Assembly: GCA_029974035.1 (NCBI GenBank) | Contig: JARKQG010000149.1 | Coordinates: forward strand, 1-21,025 | DNA: 21,025 nt | Direction: 5' to 3' | DNA from: Eubacteriales bacterium | GTDB taxonomy: Bacteria > Bacillota_A > Clostridia > Christensenellales > Aristaeellaceae | Shown here: piece by piece, positions 13,751 through 21,025 of the stretch | Position numbering within the stretch: position 1 is the first letter of the stretch | How the letters are laid out: every line of letters starts with the position of its first letter | The notes under the pieces: generated by a model | Told to the model about the DNA's origin: nothing | The model's database searches: none | Seen by the model: the letters and a program-made list of their open reading frames with translations, nothing else | Position numbers and translations under genes: made by a program

Positions 13751-15492
13751 TGCCACAATCTGTCCGGCTGGCCGCCGTGCTCCTCGCCACGCTGCTGCTC
13801 GCGGGCTGCGCGGGCGACAGCCGGACCATCACGCTCCTGGACGAGGGCGCCACGGCGCCGCCCGAATACAGTCAGGCGGCGGTGGACGAATACGCGGGCG
13901 AGGGCGAATACGCGCCGGACAGCGCGATCGCCCCGGGCGAGGTCATGCCGGCGCCCGCCAGCCAGGAAGCGCTGAAAAACGCCGCGCAGGCGGACTCCGA
14001 GACCGGCGGCACGGTCACCGGCAATTACGCCTCCGCCGATCTGGTGCTGGGGCTCGTGGCGGGGCCCGACGCCGAGATCAACCCGCTGCACGCCAAGTAC
14101 CGCGACGTAATGACCGTCAACGCTCTGGTGTACGAATCGCTGGTGGAGCTGGACGAAAACCGGCAGCCGTCGCCACTGCTCGCCGACCGCTGGACGGTGA
14201 CCGGGAACACCTGGATGTTTACGCTGCGGAGCACCGTCAGCTTCCACAACGGCGAACGGCTGACCGCCCAGGATGTGGTGGCCAGCTACAACGAGATCAT
14301 GAAATACCCGGCCAACTACTGGCAGCCGCTTTTGAGCCAGGCGGTGGACACCATGACCGCCGCGGACGAATCCACCGTGGTGGTCAAGGCCAAGGGCTCC
14401 ATCGGCTACATGCTGCTCTACGCGATGACCTTCCCCGTGGTCTCCAGCGCCACGGTGTCCGCCGCGCAGCCCTTCGGCACCGGGCCCTACTGGTACATCA
14501 GCTACAGCTCGGGCTACGCCCTTCGCATCGAGGAGAACCCGCTTTGGTGGCGGCGCGCCGACACCGCCATCCATTCGCTGGTGGGCGTCATCTGCGCCAA
14601 CAACAAGGTGGCGATGAGCCTGCTCGAGACCGGCGAGATCAACGCGCTGGCCAGCGAATACCCCACCATCGCGCTGAGCCGCCAGCTCAGCGACCGGCAG
14701 GCGGTGGAATATTCCGCCAACACCTACGAGTGCATCGTCCCCAACCTGCGGGATCAGATCCTGGGGGACATTTCGGTGCGCCGGGCGCTGATGTACGCCA
14801 TTGACCGCACCACCCTGGCCGCCACCGTCTATGCGGGCCTCGTGCAGGAGAGCGAGGTGCCGGTGGTCCCCGGCTCCTGGATCTACAACGCCCAGGCCAC
14901 CCGCTTCAACTACAGCCCCGAGCGCGCGCTGAAGCTTCTCAACGAGGCGGGCTGGACGGATGTGGACGGCGACAACCTGCTGGAAAAGGAGATCGACGGC
15001 AGCCTCGTCCCCCTGAAGCTGACCCTCATCACCTACGACCGGGGCACCACCTCCACCCGCTCCGAAGCGGCGGATATCCTGGCCTCGCAGCTGCGCCTGG
15101 TGGGCTTTGACGTGGGCATCAAGGTGCTCACCAGCCGCCAGGTCTATGACAACATGAACAACGGCGATTTCCAGCTGGCCCTGTGCGCCTTCGAGCTCAG
15201 CGACATCCCCAACCTCAACTTCCTCGTCGGAAAGAGCGGCACGTCCAACTACGCGCGCTACGCCAGCGACGACATGGAGGCCCTCCTCCGCGCCGCCTGG
15301 AGCGCCGAAACCCAGGAGGATTTGCAGCGCGAAATGTACAGCCTGCAGATCAAGCTTGTGGAGGATTTGCCGATCCTGGGGCTCTTCTTCCGCACCGGGC
15401 TCACGGTTTCCAAAGTTCCGCTGGGGCAGCTGAAGGCGCCGCGCCAGGGCAACTGCCTGAGGGGGCTGCCCACTTCGTCCAGCATCAGCTAG
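13747..15492 (+). CDS. ABC transporter solute-binding lipoprotein, family 5 (peptide/nickel/opine type)
   Basis: A 581-residue lipoprotein. Hydrophobic signal (residues 6-20) and lipobox LAGC (C21) are followed by a ~75-residue Pro/Ala/Glu-rich linker. The fold is the extended family 5 type: INPLHAKYRDVMTVNALVYESLVEL, WTFTLR-like WMFTLRSTVSFHNGERLTAQDVVASYN, VRRALMYAIDRTTL and a late NEAGWTDVDGDNLLEK. The ATG overlaps the transglycosylase stop. No permease or ATPase gene is adjacent, so it either works with a distant transporter or has a sensing or cell-envelope role. The ligand cannot be told from sequence; oligopeptides, including cell-wall peptides released next to the transglycosylase, are possible (inference). 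Confidence 0.9.
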   Translation: MMPQSVRLAAVLLATLLLAGCAGDSRTITLLDEGATAPPEYSQAAVDEYAGEGEYAPDSAIAPGEVMPAPASQEALKNAAQADSETGGTVTGNYASADLVLGLVAGPDAEINPLHAKYRDVMTVNALVYESLVELDENRQPSPLLADRWTVTGNTWMFTLRSTVSFHNGERLTAQDVVASYNEIMKYPANYWQPLLSQAVDTMTAADESTVVVKAKGSIGYMLLYAMTFPVVSSATVSAAQPFGTGPYWYISYSSGYALRIEENPLWWRRADTAIHSLVGVICANNKVAMSLLETGEINALASEYPTIALSRQLSDRQAVEYSANTYECIVPNLRDQILGDISVRRALMYAIDRTTLAATVYAGLVQESEVPVVPGSWIYNAQATRFNYSPERALKLLNEAGWTDVDGDNLLEKEIDGSLVPLKLTLITYDRGTTSTRSEAADILASQLRLVGFDVGIKVLTSRQVYDNMNNGDFQLALCAFELSDIPNLNFLVGKSGTSNYARYASDDMEALLRAAWSAETQEDLQREMYSLQIKLVEDLPILGLFFRTGLTVSKVPLGQLKAPRQGNCLRGLPTSSSIS

Positions 15493-15501
15493 GAGGATAC
15501 C

Positions 15502-16629
15502 ATGCGAGAAATCGGCGTCGGCATCATCGGATGGGGATTCATGGGGCGCACCCACGCCCACGCGCTCAGGGAAATGCCGCTTTTCTACCCCGGCTGCGGC
15601 TTTCGCCCGGTCATCCGGTCGGTGTGCACCCGCAGGATCGACGCGGCCCGGGAGGCCGCCCAGGCGCTGGGCGCGGCCCACTTTGCGGACGACTACCGGG
15701 AACTGATCGCGCGGGAGGACATTGACGTGCTGTCCGTCTCCACGCCAAACGCCCTCCACGAGGACATGATCCTGGACGCCCTTCGGGCCGGAAAGCACCT
15801 CTACATCGACAAGCCCCTGACCGTGGACGGCGCCTCCGCCGCCCGGATCGAGGCCGCCGCCCGCGCCTCGGGCAGCATCACCCAGATGGCCTTCAACAAC
15901 CGCTTCTTCCCCAGCGTGCTGCGGGCAAAGCAGTTGATCGACGAGGGCCGCATCGGCAACCTGCTCACCTTCTCCGCCCGGTACGACCACTCCGGCTCCA
16001 TCGATCCAAACCGCCCGGCCGGCTGGAAGATGCTGGACAGCGCCGGGGTGCTGCTGGACCTGGGCTCCCACGCGCTGGACATGCTGGCGCATCTGATCGG
16101 CTATCCGGAGCGGGTGCTGTGCCGGCTGCGCACCCTCTACCCGGAGCGGCCCGCGCCCGGCGGCGGCACGGCGGAAAACGTGGCGGACGACCAGGCCGTG
16201 ATGCTGCTGGAAATGCCCGGCGGCGCGGTGGGCACCGCCACCGCCTCCAAGATCACCACCGGCGCGGAGGACGAATTGTCCTTTGAAATTTATGGGGACC
16301 GGGGCGCGGTCCGCTGGCGGCTGATGGAGGCCGACTACCTGGAGTTTTACGACAACACCCGCCCGGAGGCGGCGCTGGGCGGCGAACGCGGGTTTACGCG
16401 CATCGCCGCCACCGCGCGCTTTCCCGCGCCGGGCGGCGCGTTTTTGCCGCCCAAGAACCGCGTGGGCTGGGATCGGGCCCACATGCACTGCTACTACCGC
16501 TTTCTGGACTGCGTGAACCGGGGCGTCCCCGCCGACCCGGACCTGTTCGAGGGCGCGAAGCTGCAGTACCTGATGGACGCGATGGTCCGCTCCCATGAGC
16601 GCGGCGCGTGGGTGCGCTTTCCGGATTGA
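15502..16629 (+). CDS. Gfo/Idh/MocA family NAD(P)-dependent oxidoreductase
   Basis: A 375-residue sugar or sugar-acid dehydrogenase family member. The Rossmann motif GIIGWGFMGRTHAHAL (GxGxxG at 10-15) binds NAD(P). DKP at 103-105 holds the conserved lysine K104 (a variant of EKP). LDLGSHALDML has the conserved D187 and H190. The ATG follows AGGAGG by five bases (15491-15496), nine bases after the preceding stop. It is followed after 23 bases by a heparinase-like gene, suggesting oxidation of sugars released from a polysaccharide. The exact substrate is unknown. Confidence 0.92.
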   Translation: MREIGVGIIGWGFMGRTHAHALREMPLFYPGCGFRPVIRSVCTRRIDAAREAAQALGAAHFADDYRELIAREDIDVLSVSTPNALHEDMILDALRAGKHLYIDKPLTVDGASAARIEAAARASGSITQMAFNNRFFPSVLRAKQLIDEGRIGNLLTFSARYDHSGSIDPNRPAGWKMLDSAGVLLDLGSHALDMLAHLIGYPERVLCRLRTLYPERPAPGGGTAENVADDQAVMLLEMPGGAVGTATASKITTGAEDELSFEIYGDRGAVRWRLMEADYLEFYDNTRPEAALGGERGFTRIAATARFPAPGGAFLPPKNRVGWDRAHMHCYYRFLDCVNRGVPADPDLFEGAKLQYLMDAMVRSHERGAWVRFPD

Positions 16630-16652
16630 TCCATACCAAAGGAGGGACGGGC

Positions 16653-18377
16653 ATGTTCTCCCTGAGGCAGGAAGACCTGCTCTACAGCCTGCGGCCGGCG
16701 GGGCAGGCGCGCATCGCGCCGCCCATGGACGACCGGCGCGCCTGGGCGTCCTTTGATCCCGACGCGGCCCAGGCGCTGGTGGCGCTGGCGGATCGGGCGC
16801 TGGGCGCGCCGCTTCCGCAGCTGACCGCGGGGGACTACCTGCGCCGCGACGGCGGAGACCCGCCGCCGGGTTACCGCGCCCGTCGGGAGCAGGCGTCGCA
16901 CCTGATCCTGGCCGCCTGCATTGCCGGCGACGACAAATACCTGCCCCGCGCGGCGGACCTGATCTGGATGATTGCCGAGGAGACCGGCTGGGCGGTCTTC
17001 CCCCGGCGCGGCGCGCCGCTGCCGGCCTTCGGCTCGCCGGACATGGACGTTCACGCCGCCCGCACGGCGGAGCTTTTTGCGATGGCCCGGCAGATGGTGG
17101 GCGCGCATCTGGACCGGCTGACGCCCCAGATCACCGCCCGGATGGAGTACGAGCTGAGGCGGCGCGCCTTTGACCCGATCATCGCCCGGGACGGCGACGA
17201 CTGGATGCACCTCTCCGGTGACACGCCCCGGGTCTGCGCCCATCTCATGGCCGCCTGTCTCGCGGCGGAAACGGACGAGGGCGAGCGGCGGTGGCAGGTG
17301 CTGCGGCGGCTTTTGAAGGTGCTCGAGGGCTACCTGCGCACGCTGCTGCCCGACGGCGGCGCCTCCGGCGGCCTGAAGCGCCACGTGGAGGCCGCTTCGG
17401 CGCTGGGCGACTGCTTCCACATGCTGTCGCTGGTCAGTGGCGGCGTGGTGGAGCTGCGGGACGAACCCCAGTTTGTCGACATGGCCATCCTGCCCTGCAA
17501 GGCCCACATCGGCGACGGCTGGTTTGTCAACCCGGGCGGCGACCCCCGGCCGCGGTTATCGCCCGACGTCCTCTTCCGCCTGGGCGAGGGCGTGCGCTCC
17601 GGCTGCCTCTGCGGCCTGGCCGCGTGGCTCCGGCGGCAAAGCCCCGCCCGGGCGCCGGAGGGCGAGGGGCTGTTTACCCTCCTGATGCACCTCCGGGGCC
17701 GGGCCGCGCTTCTGCGGGAGCCCGCGCGGCTGCCGCTGCCCGGTTCGGTGCTGCTGCCGGACATGGGCGTGGCCATCGCCCGCGGCGGCGACTTCTTTGT
17801 GGCGTTGACCGGAGGCGACCGGCGCGGCGCCTTCTCCCACCGGGACGCGGGCGATCTGACGCTGTACCACCGCGGACAGCCCGTTTTGGTGGACTGCGGC
17901 CTGCCGGACGCGAACGCCCACAGCGTGCCCGCGGTTGAGGGCGTGGAGCAGACCGGCGCACGCCGCGCGCCGGAGCCGCCGGAGCTTCGGAGCGACGGCT
18001 ACTTTATGCTGACGCTGGGCATCGCCTACGCCTACCCGCCCGCCGCGAAGCTCTTCAGCTGGCAGCGCAGTCTGATTCTGACGCCGGGCGAGGACGCGGT
18101 GCGCCTCATTGACGCCTTTGACTTCGACCAGGCGCAGCGGTACGCGACGGAGCGGTTTATCACCCCCTTTGAGCCGGTGCTCGCAGAGGGTCTCGCCACG
18201 CTGGGGCCCGTCGGTCTGCGCTTTCCCCCGGAGCTGATCCCCTCCGTCACCCCCGTCGAGCTTTCCGAGCCGCGCCTGCGCGCGCTGTGGGGCGACAGGC
18301 TCTACCGCCTGGAACTGACCGCGCCGGAGCGCGCGCCCGGCGGGCGGCTGGATTTTACGTTCTTCCCCGCCACCTGA
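16653..18377 (+). CDS. Heparinase II/III-like protein (polysaccharide lyase fold)
   Basis: 574 residues, with no signal peptide visible, so probably intracellular. The N-terminal half is helical, like the alpha-toroid of alginate/heparin lyases (DDWMHLSGDTPRVCAHLMAACL, LKRHVEAASALGDCFHML). The C-terminal beta-sandwich carries the heparinase II/III hallmark around SHRDAGDLTLYHRGQPVLVDCG (split here by position: about residues 394-415). Family members cleave uronate-containing glycans or oligosaccharides by beta-elimination. The ATG at 16653 follows AGGAGGG. It sits between an oxidoreductase and an aldolase, suggesting a small uronate or glycosaminoglycan catabolic set. Substrate class is not deducible; a role on oligosaccharides taken up from outside is inferred. 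Confidence 0.85.
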   Translation: MFSLRQEDLLYSLRPAGQARIAPPMDDRRAWASFDPDAAQALVALADRALGAPLPQLTAGDYLRRDGGDPPPGYRARREQASHLILAACIAGDDKYLPRAADLIWMIAEETGWAVFPRRGAPLPAFGSPDMDVHAARTAELFAMARQMVGAHLDRLTPQITARMEYELRRRAFDPIIARDGDDWMHLSGDTPRVCAHLMAACLAAETDEGERRWQVLRRLLKVLEGYLRTLLPDGGASGGLKRHVEAASALGDCFHMLSLVSGGVVELRDEPQFVDMAILPCKAHIGDGWFVNPGGDPRPRLSPDVLFRLGEGVRSGCLCGLAAWLRRQSPARAPEGEGLFTLLMHLRGRAALLREPARLPLPGSVLLPDMGVAIARGGDFFVALTGGDRRGAFSHRDAGDLTLYHRGQPVLVDCGLPDANAHSVPAVEGVEQTGARRAPEPPELRSDGYFMLTLGIAYAYPPAAKLFSWQRSLILTPGEDAVRLIDAFDFDQAQRYATERFITPFEPVLAEGLATLGPVGLRFPPELIPSVTPVELSEPRLRALWGDRLYRLELTAPERAPGGRLDFTFFPAT

Positions 18378-18408
18378 GGCGGACGGAATAGAAAGGAAGT
18401 GTCCTCCC

Positions 18409-19125
18409 ATGACCCCGTTCCAAAAGAAGTATGAGGCGCAGATCGCCGAGCTCGCCAAGGCTTCAAACCGCCTGGCCGAGGTGGGCTTTGTCACCAGCCA
18501 GGGCGGAAACCTGTCGCTGCGCGCCGACGAAAACGTGGTGCTGATCACCCCCACCAAGGTGGCCAAAATCGCCGTCACCTTTGAGGACATCTGCGCCGTG
18601 GACATGACCGGAAAGGTGCTCTACGTCAAGGAGGGCAGAAAGCCCACCGGCGAGTGGCCCTTCCACGTGCGCATCATGAACAAGCGGCCGGACGTCCGCG
18701 GCATCGTCCACGCCCACCCGCCCATCCTGACCGGCTTCGCCATCGCCGGCGGCGACTGGCTGCAGATGCCCTTTTTGCCGGAACCGGTGATCGAGGTGGG
18801 CCCGATGATCATGGTGCCCTACGCCGAACCGCTGTCCGATCAGCTGGCGATAAACTTTGACGCGGTGATCGAAAAATCCAACGGCTTTCTGATGGAAAAC
18901 CACGGCGCCGTGATGGTCAGCCCCGAGAGCGTGTGGCGCGCCATCGAGTTCCTGGAGATGATGGAGGCCGCGGGCAAGTCCATCCTGGTGGCGAAGATGC
19001 TGGGCAACACCAAGACCATCCCCGCCGCCGACGTCAAAAACCTTGAAAACGTGATCCGTATCCGCAACATGCCCATGCCCGGCCTGCCCGGCGTGGTCAA
19101 GAACCTGACGGACATCTTCGTGTGA
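18409..19125 (+). CDS. Class II aldolase (fuculose/ribulose-phosphate aldolase-like)
   Basis: A 238-residue zinc aldolase/epimerase of the FucA/AraD/adducin family. Metal ligands match: H101 and H103 in VHAHPP and H165 in ENHGAV, with E82 in GEWPFH as the catalytic acid. SQGGNLSLR (30-38) forms the phosphate/substrate loop. Such enzymes split sugar phosphates to dihydroxyacetone phosphate and an aldehyde, or epimerise pentose phosphates. The ATG follows AAAGGAAG, 31 bases after the heparinase-like gene. It is the last gene before a strong bidirectional terminator. Substrate is unknown. Confidence 0.92.
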   Translation: MTPFQKKYEAQIAELAKASNRLAEVGFVTSQGGNLSLRADENVVLITPTKVAKIAVTFEDICAVDMTGKVLYVKEGRKPTGEWPFHVRIMNKRPDVRGIVHAHPPILTGFAIAGGDWLQMPFLPEPVIEVGPMIMVPYAEPLSDQLAINFDAVIEKSNGFLMENHGAVMVSPESVWRAIEFLEMMEAAGKSILVAKMLGNTKTIPAADVKNLENVIRIRNMPMPGLPGVVKNLTDIFV

Positions 19126-19140
19126 CGGCGCGAAGATCCG

Positions 19141-19176
19141 CAAAAAGAGAAGCCCCGCGCGGGGCTTCTCTTTTTG
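19141..19176. terminator. Bidirectional terminator between convergent genes
   Basis: A near-perfect inverted repeat, AAAAAGAGAAGCCCC / GGGGCTTCTCTTTTT with a 4-nt GCGC loop. It provides a T-run on both strands and lies between the aldolase (plus) and the carboxyltransferase gene (minus), so it serves both. Confidence 0.95.
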
Positions 19177-19214
19177 CGCCGATCCGCGGCGCTTTATCCT
19201 TGGTAAAAACCTCG

Positions 19215-20612
19215 TCAGACGGGCAGCAGCTTTTCTTCCCTGTTCAGCAGCGTGCTGTCCAGCTTCATGGACTGGGCCTGGCGGTACTGGAAGTACTTCT
19301 CGGCCACCTGCGGGAAGAGGGCGTAGGAGAGCACGTCCTCCGGCTGCTCCACGTATTCCGCACATTCCTTCTTGTACTGCTCCAGCTCGGGCTTGAGGAG
19401 GTCCGCCGGGCGGCAGGTGATGACCTCCGCGTCGCCGATGACCTTCCTGCGCACTTCCTCGTTGACCGGGGCGGGCAGGCGGCCGTACTCGCCGCGCATC
19501 AGCGCCTGGGACTCCTTGGGGTTCATCTTGTAGCGCTCGCCGGTGATGACGTTCATCACCGCCTGAGTGCCGACGATCTGGCTGGTGGGCGTGACCAGCG
19601 GCGGATAGCCGAAGTCCTTGCGCACCCGCGGGATCTCCTCCAGCACTTCGTAGAACTTGTCGGACTTGCCGGCCTGCTTGAGCTGGTTGATGAGGTTGGA
19701 CAGCATGCCGCCGGGCACCTGGTACAGTAGGGTGTTGATGTCGATCTTGAGCACCTTCGGGTCCAGGAAGCCTTCCTTCGTCAGCCGCTCGGCCACGCCG
19801 CGGAAGTGCACCGCGATTTCGGACAGAAGGCCGATGTCCAGCCCCGTATCGTACTCGGTGCCCCGGAGGGTGGCCACCATGGGCTCGGTAGCCGGCTGGG
19901 CCGTGCCGTTGCCCAAGGGCGACAGCGCGGTGTCGATGATGTCCGCCCCCGCCTCGATGGCCTTGAGGTAGGTCATGTCGCCGGTGCCGGTGGTGTTGTG
20001 GGTGTGCATGTGGATGGGCACCTTGACCGCCTGCTTGAGCTTCTTGACCAGGCTGTAGGCCTGGTAAGGCAAGAGCAGGTTCGCCATATCCTTGACGGCG
20101 ATGGTGTCCGCGCCCATCTTCTCCAGCTTGATGGCCAGCTCCACAAAATAGTCCTCATTGTGGACGGGACTTGCAGTATAGCTCATGGCCGCCTCGGTGA
20201 TGCCGCCGTACTTGCGGGTGGCCTTCATGGCGGTTTCCATGTTGCGGGTGTCGTTGAGGGCGTCAAAAATGCGGATGATGTTGATGCCGTTTTTGATGGA
20301 CAGGCGGACGAATTCGTCCACCACGTCGTCGGCGTAATGCTTGTAGCCCAGAATGTTCTGGCCGCGCAGCAGCATCTGCAGCTTGGTCTTGGGCATGGCC
20401 TCGCGCAGCGCGCGCAGCCGGTGCCACGGGTCCTCGTTCAAAAAGCGCAGGCAGCTGTCAAAGGTGGCGCCGCCCCAGCACTCCAGCGAATAGTAGCCGA
20501 CCCGATCCAGTTTGTCCGCCGCGGGCAGCATGTCTTCCAGGCGCATGCGGGTGGCCGCCTGGGACTGGTGCGCGTCGCGCAGGATGGTGTCGGTAATCAA
20601 AACTTTTCCCAT
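19215..20612 (-). CDS. oadA: Carboxyltransferase subunit (oxaloacetate decarboxylase alpha / pyruvate carboxylase subunit B type)
   Basis: Transfers CO2 between carboxybiotin and pyruvate/oxaloacetate. The product is 465 residues. The TIM-barrel carboxyltransferase domain has D13 in LRDAHQS, K174 in VKDMAN (carbamylated lysine), and metal ligands H203 and H205 in MHTHNTTG. After about residue 300 comes the conserved PYC/OADA domain. There is no C-terminal biotin domain; the biotin carrier is the separate gene just upstream. The ATG at 20612 follows GAGGAGGG. Two readings remain: alpha subunit of a sodium-pumping oxaloacetate decarboxylase, or a two-subunit pyruvate carboxylase. Genes beyond the right edge (a membrane beta subunit or a biotin carboxylase) would decide. 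Confidence 0.92.
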   Translation of the reverse strand: MGKVLITDTILRDAHQSQAATRMRLEDMLPAADKLDRVGYYSLECWGGATFDSCLRFLNEDPWHRLRALREAMPKTKLQMLLRGQNILGYKHYADDVVDEFVRLSIKNGINIIRIFDALNDTRNMETAMKATRKYGGITEAAMSYTASPVHNEDYFVELAIKLEKMGADTIAVKDMANLLLPYQAYSLVKKLKQAVKVPIHMHTHNTTGTGDMTYLKAIEAGADIIDTALSPLGNGTAQPATEPMVATLRGTEYDTGLDIGLLSEIAVHFRGVAERLTKEGFLDPKVLKIDINTLLYQVPGGMLSNLINQLKQAGKSDKFYEVLEEIPRVRKDFGYPPLVTPTSQIVGTQAVMNVITGERYKMNPKESQALMRGEYGRLPAPVNEEVRRKVIGDAEVITCRPADLLKPELEQYKKECAEYVEQPEDVLSYALFPQVAEKYFQYRQAQSMKLDSTLLNREEKLLPV

Positions 20613-20678
20613 GGTCTTTTCCCTCCTCGCTCATTTAGTACCCGGCCGCGGCCCCTGTGAACCGCGGAGCGTGGGCCG

Positions 20679-21025
20679 TCAGGAAATCGCGACCAGCGGA
20701 TCGCCCGAGTTGACGGACGCGCCCTTGGCAACGATGATCGACGCGACGACGCCGTCGCGCGGCGAGATGATTTCATTTTCCATCTTCATGGCTTCGAGAA
20801 TGAGCAGCGTCTGGCCCTTTTTGACGGCCGCGCCCTCGGATACGCTGATGGACACGATGCTGCCCGGCATGGGCGCCTTGACGACCTCGCCGCTGACGGG
20901 GCCGGCCTTCCTGGCGGGGGCGGGGGCGGCGGGTTCGGCGGCCGGCGCGGGGACTGCGGCGGCGGGGGCCGGAGCGGGTGCGGCGACGGGCGCGGGCGCG
21001 TAGGCGACCGGAGCGGACGCGAAAG
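20679..21025 (-). CDS. Biotin carrier protein (C-terminal part; start lies beyond the window)
   Basis: The minus-strand frame is open to the window edge. The visible 115 residues start with a ~40-residue Ala/Pro-rich flexible linker, then a biotinyl domain. The biotin-accepting lysine is in LEAMKMENEI (codon 20784-20786). The frame continues well upstream of the internal ATG at 20870, so that ATG is not the start. It precedes the carboxyltransferase gene by 66 bases with no terminator, so they form one unit. This is the swinging-arm subunit for that enzyme. It resembles gamma/biotin subunits of decarboxylase sodium pumps. Confidence 0.92.
   Translation of the reverse strand, partial: FASAPVAYAPAPVAAPAPAPAAAVPAPAAEPAAPAPARKAGPVSGEVVKAPMPGSIVSISVSEGAAVKKGQTLLILEAMKMENEIISPRDGVVASIIVAKGASVNSGDPLVAIS

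Noticed and set aside
1..21025. CRISPR array, rRNA, toxin-antitoxin or known phage-defence genes
   Set aside because: No regularly spaced repeats of CRISPR length, no rRNA motifs, and no paired small toxin/antitoxin frames or defence domains were seen on either strand.

Overview
The window reads as chromosomal DNA of a high-GC member of the Firmicutes, probably a clostridial lineage. This is inferred from a T-box riboswitch before a long type-2 isoleucyl-tRNA synthetase gene, strong AGGAGG-type ribosome binding sites, consensus sigma-A promoters, a DNA polymerase I with a degenerate 3'-5' exonuclease region, and a decarboxylase alpha subunit with its biotin carrier on a separate polypeptide. 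The species cannot be named from the sequence alone.

Layout, left to right. (1) 1-666: a terminator for a gene off the left edge, tRNA-Leu(GAG) on the minus strand with a perfect promoter and its own terminator, then the promoter and T-box leader of ileS. (2) 667-4635: ileS followed by a small PP2C-like phosphatase gene. (3) 4687-7111: a compact integrative element of about 2.2 kb inserted in the anticodon region of a tRNA-Ser(GGA) gene. It holds an excisionase-like gene, a tyrosine integrase, candidate arm-type repeats at both ends, and a complete second tRNA-Ser(GGA) with a terminator. (4) 7204-9796, minus strand: topoisomerase III and an overlapping gene for a small membrane-anchored protein. 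(5) 9947-19125, plus strand: a tightly packed run polA-coaE-lytic transglycosylase-solute-binding lipoprotein-Gfo/Idh/MocA oxidoreductase-heparinase II/III-like protein-class II aldolase, ending at a bidirectional terminator. (6) 19215-21025, minus strand: the carboxyltransferase (oadA/pycB-type) subunit and the C-terminal part of its biotin carrier protein, running off the right edge.

The standout is the tRNA-Ser element. The 5' half of a tRNA-Ser(GGA) lies at 4788-4831 and its matching 3' half at 7022-7070. A 17-bp repeat (4815-4831 and 7005-7021) marks the junctions. Removing everything between would rebuild a perfect 93-nt tRNA. The complete tRNA-Ser(GGA) inside the element (4866-4958) differs from the rebuilt gene at four positions, and these form two compensated base-pair changes (A-U to G-C in the acceptor stem, C-G to U-A in the anticodon stem). 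The halves therefore belong to each other, and the element carries a whole replacement tRNA rather than the usual 3' fragment. No other cargo is visible. The host promoter at 4687-4715 probably drives the replacement tRNA in the integrated state.

Elsewhere, amino-acid-responsive control (T-box) governs ileS, back-to-back promoters at 9831-9913 separate the topB pair from the polA run, and four carbohydrate-related or uptake-related genes follow polA-coaE with no visible terminator between them.
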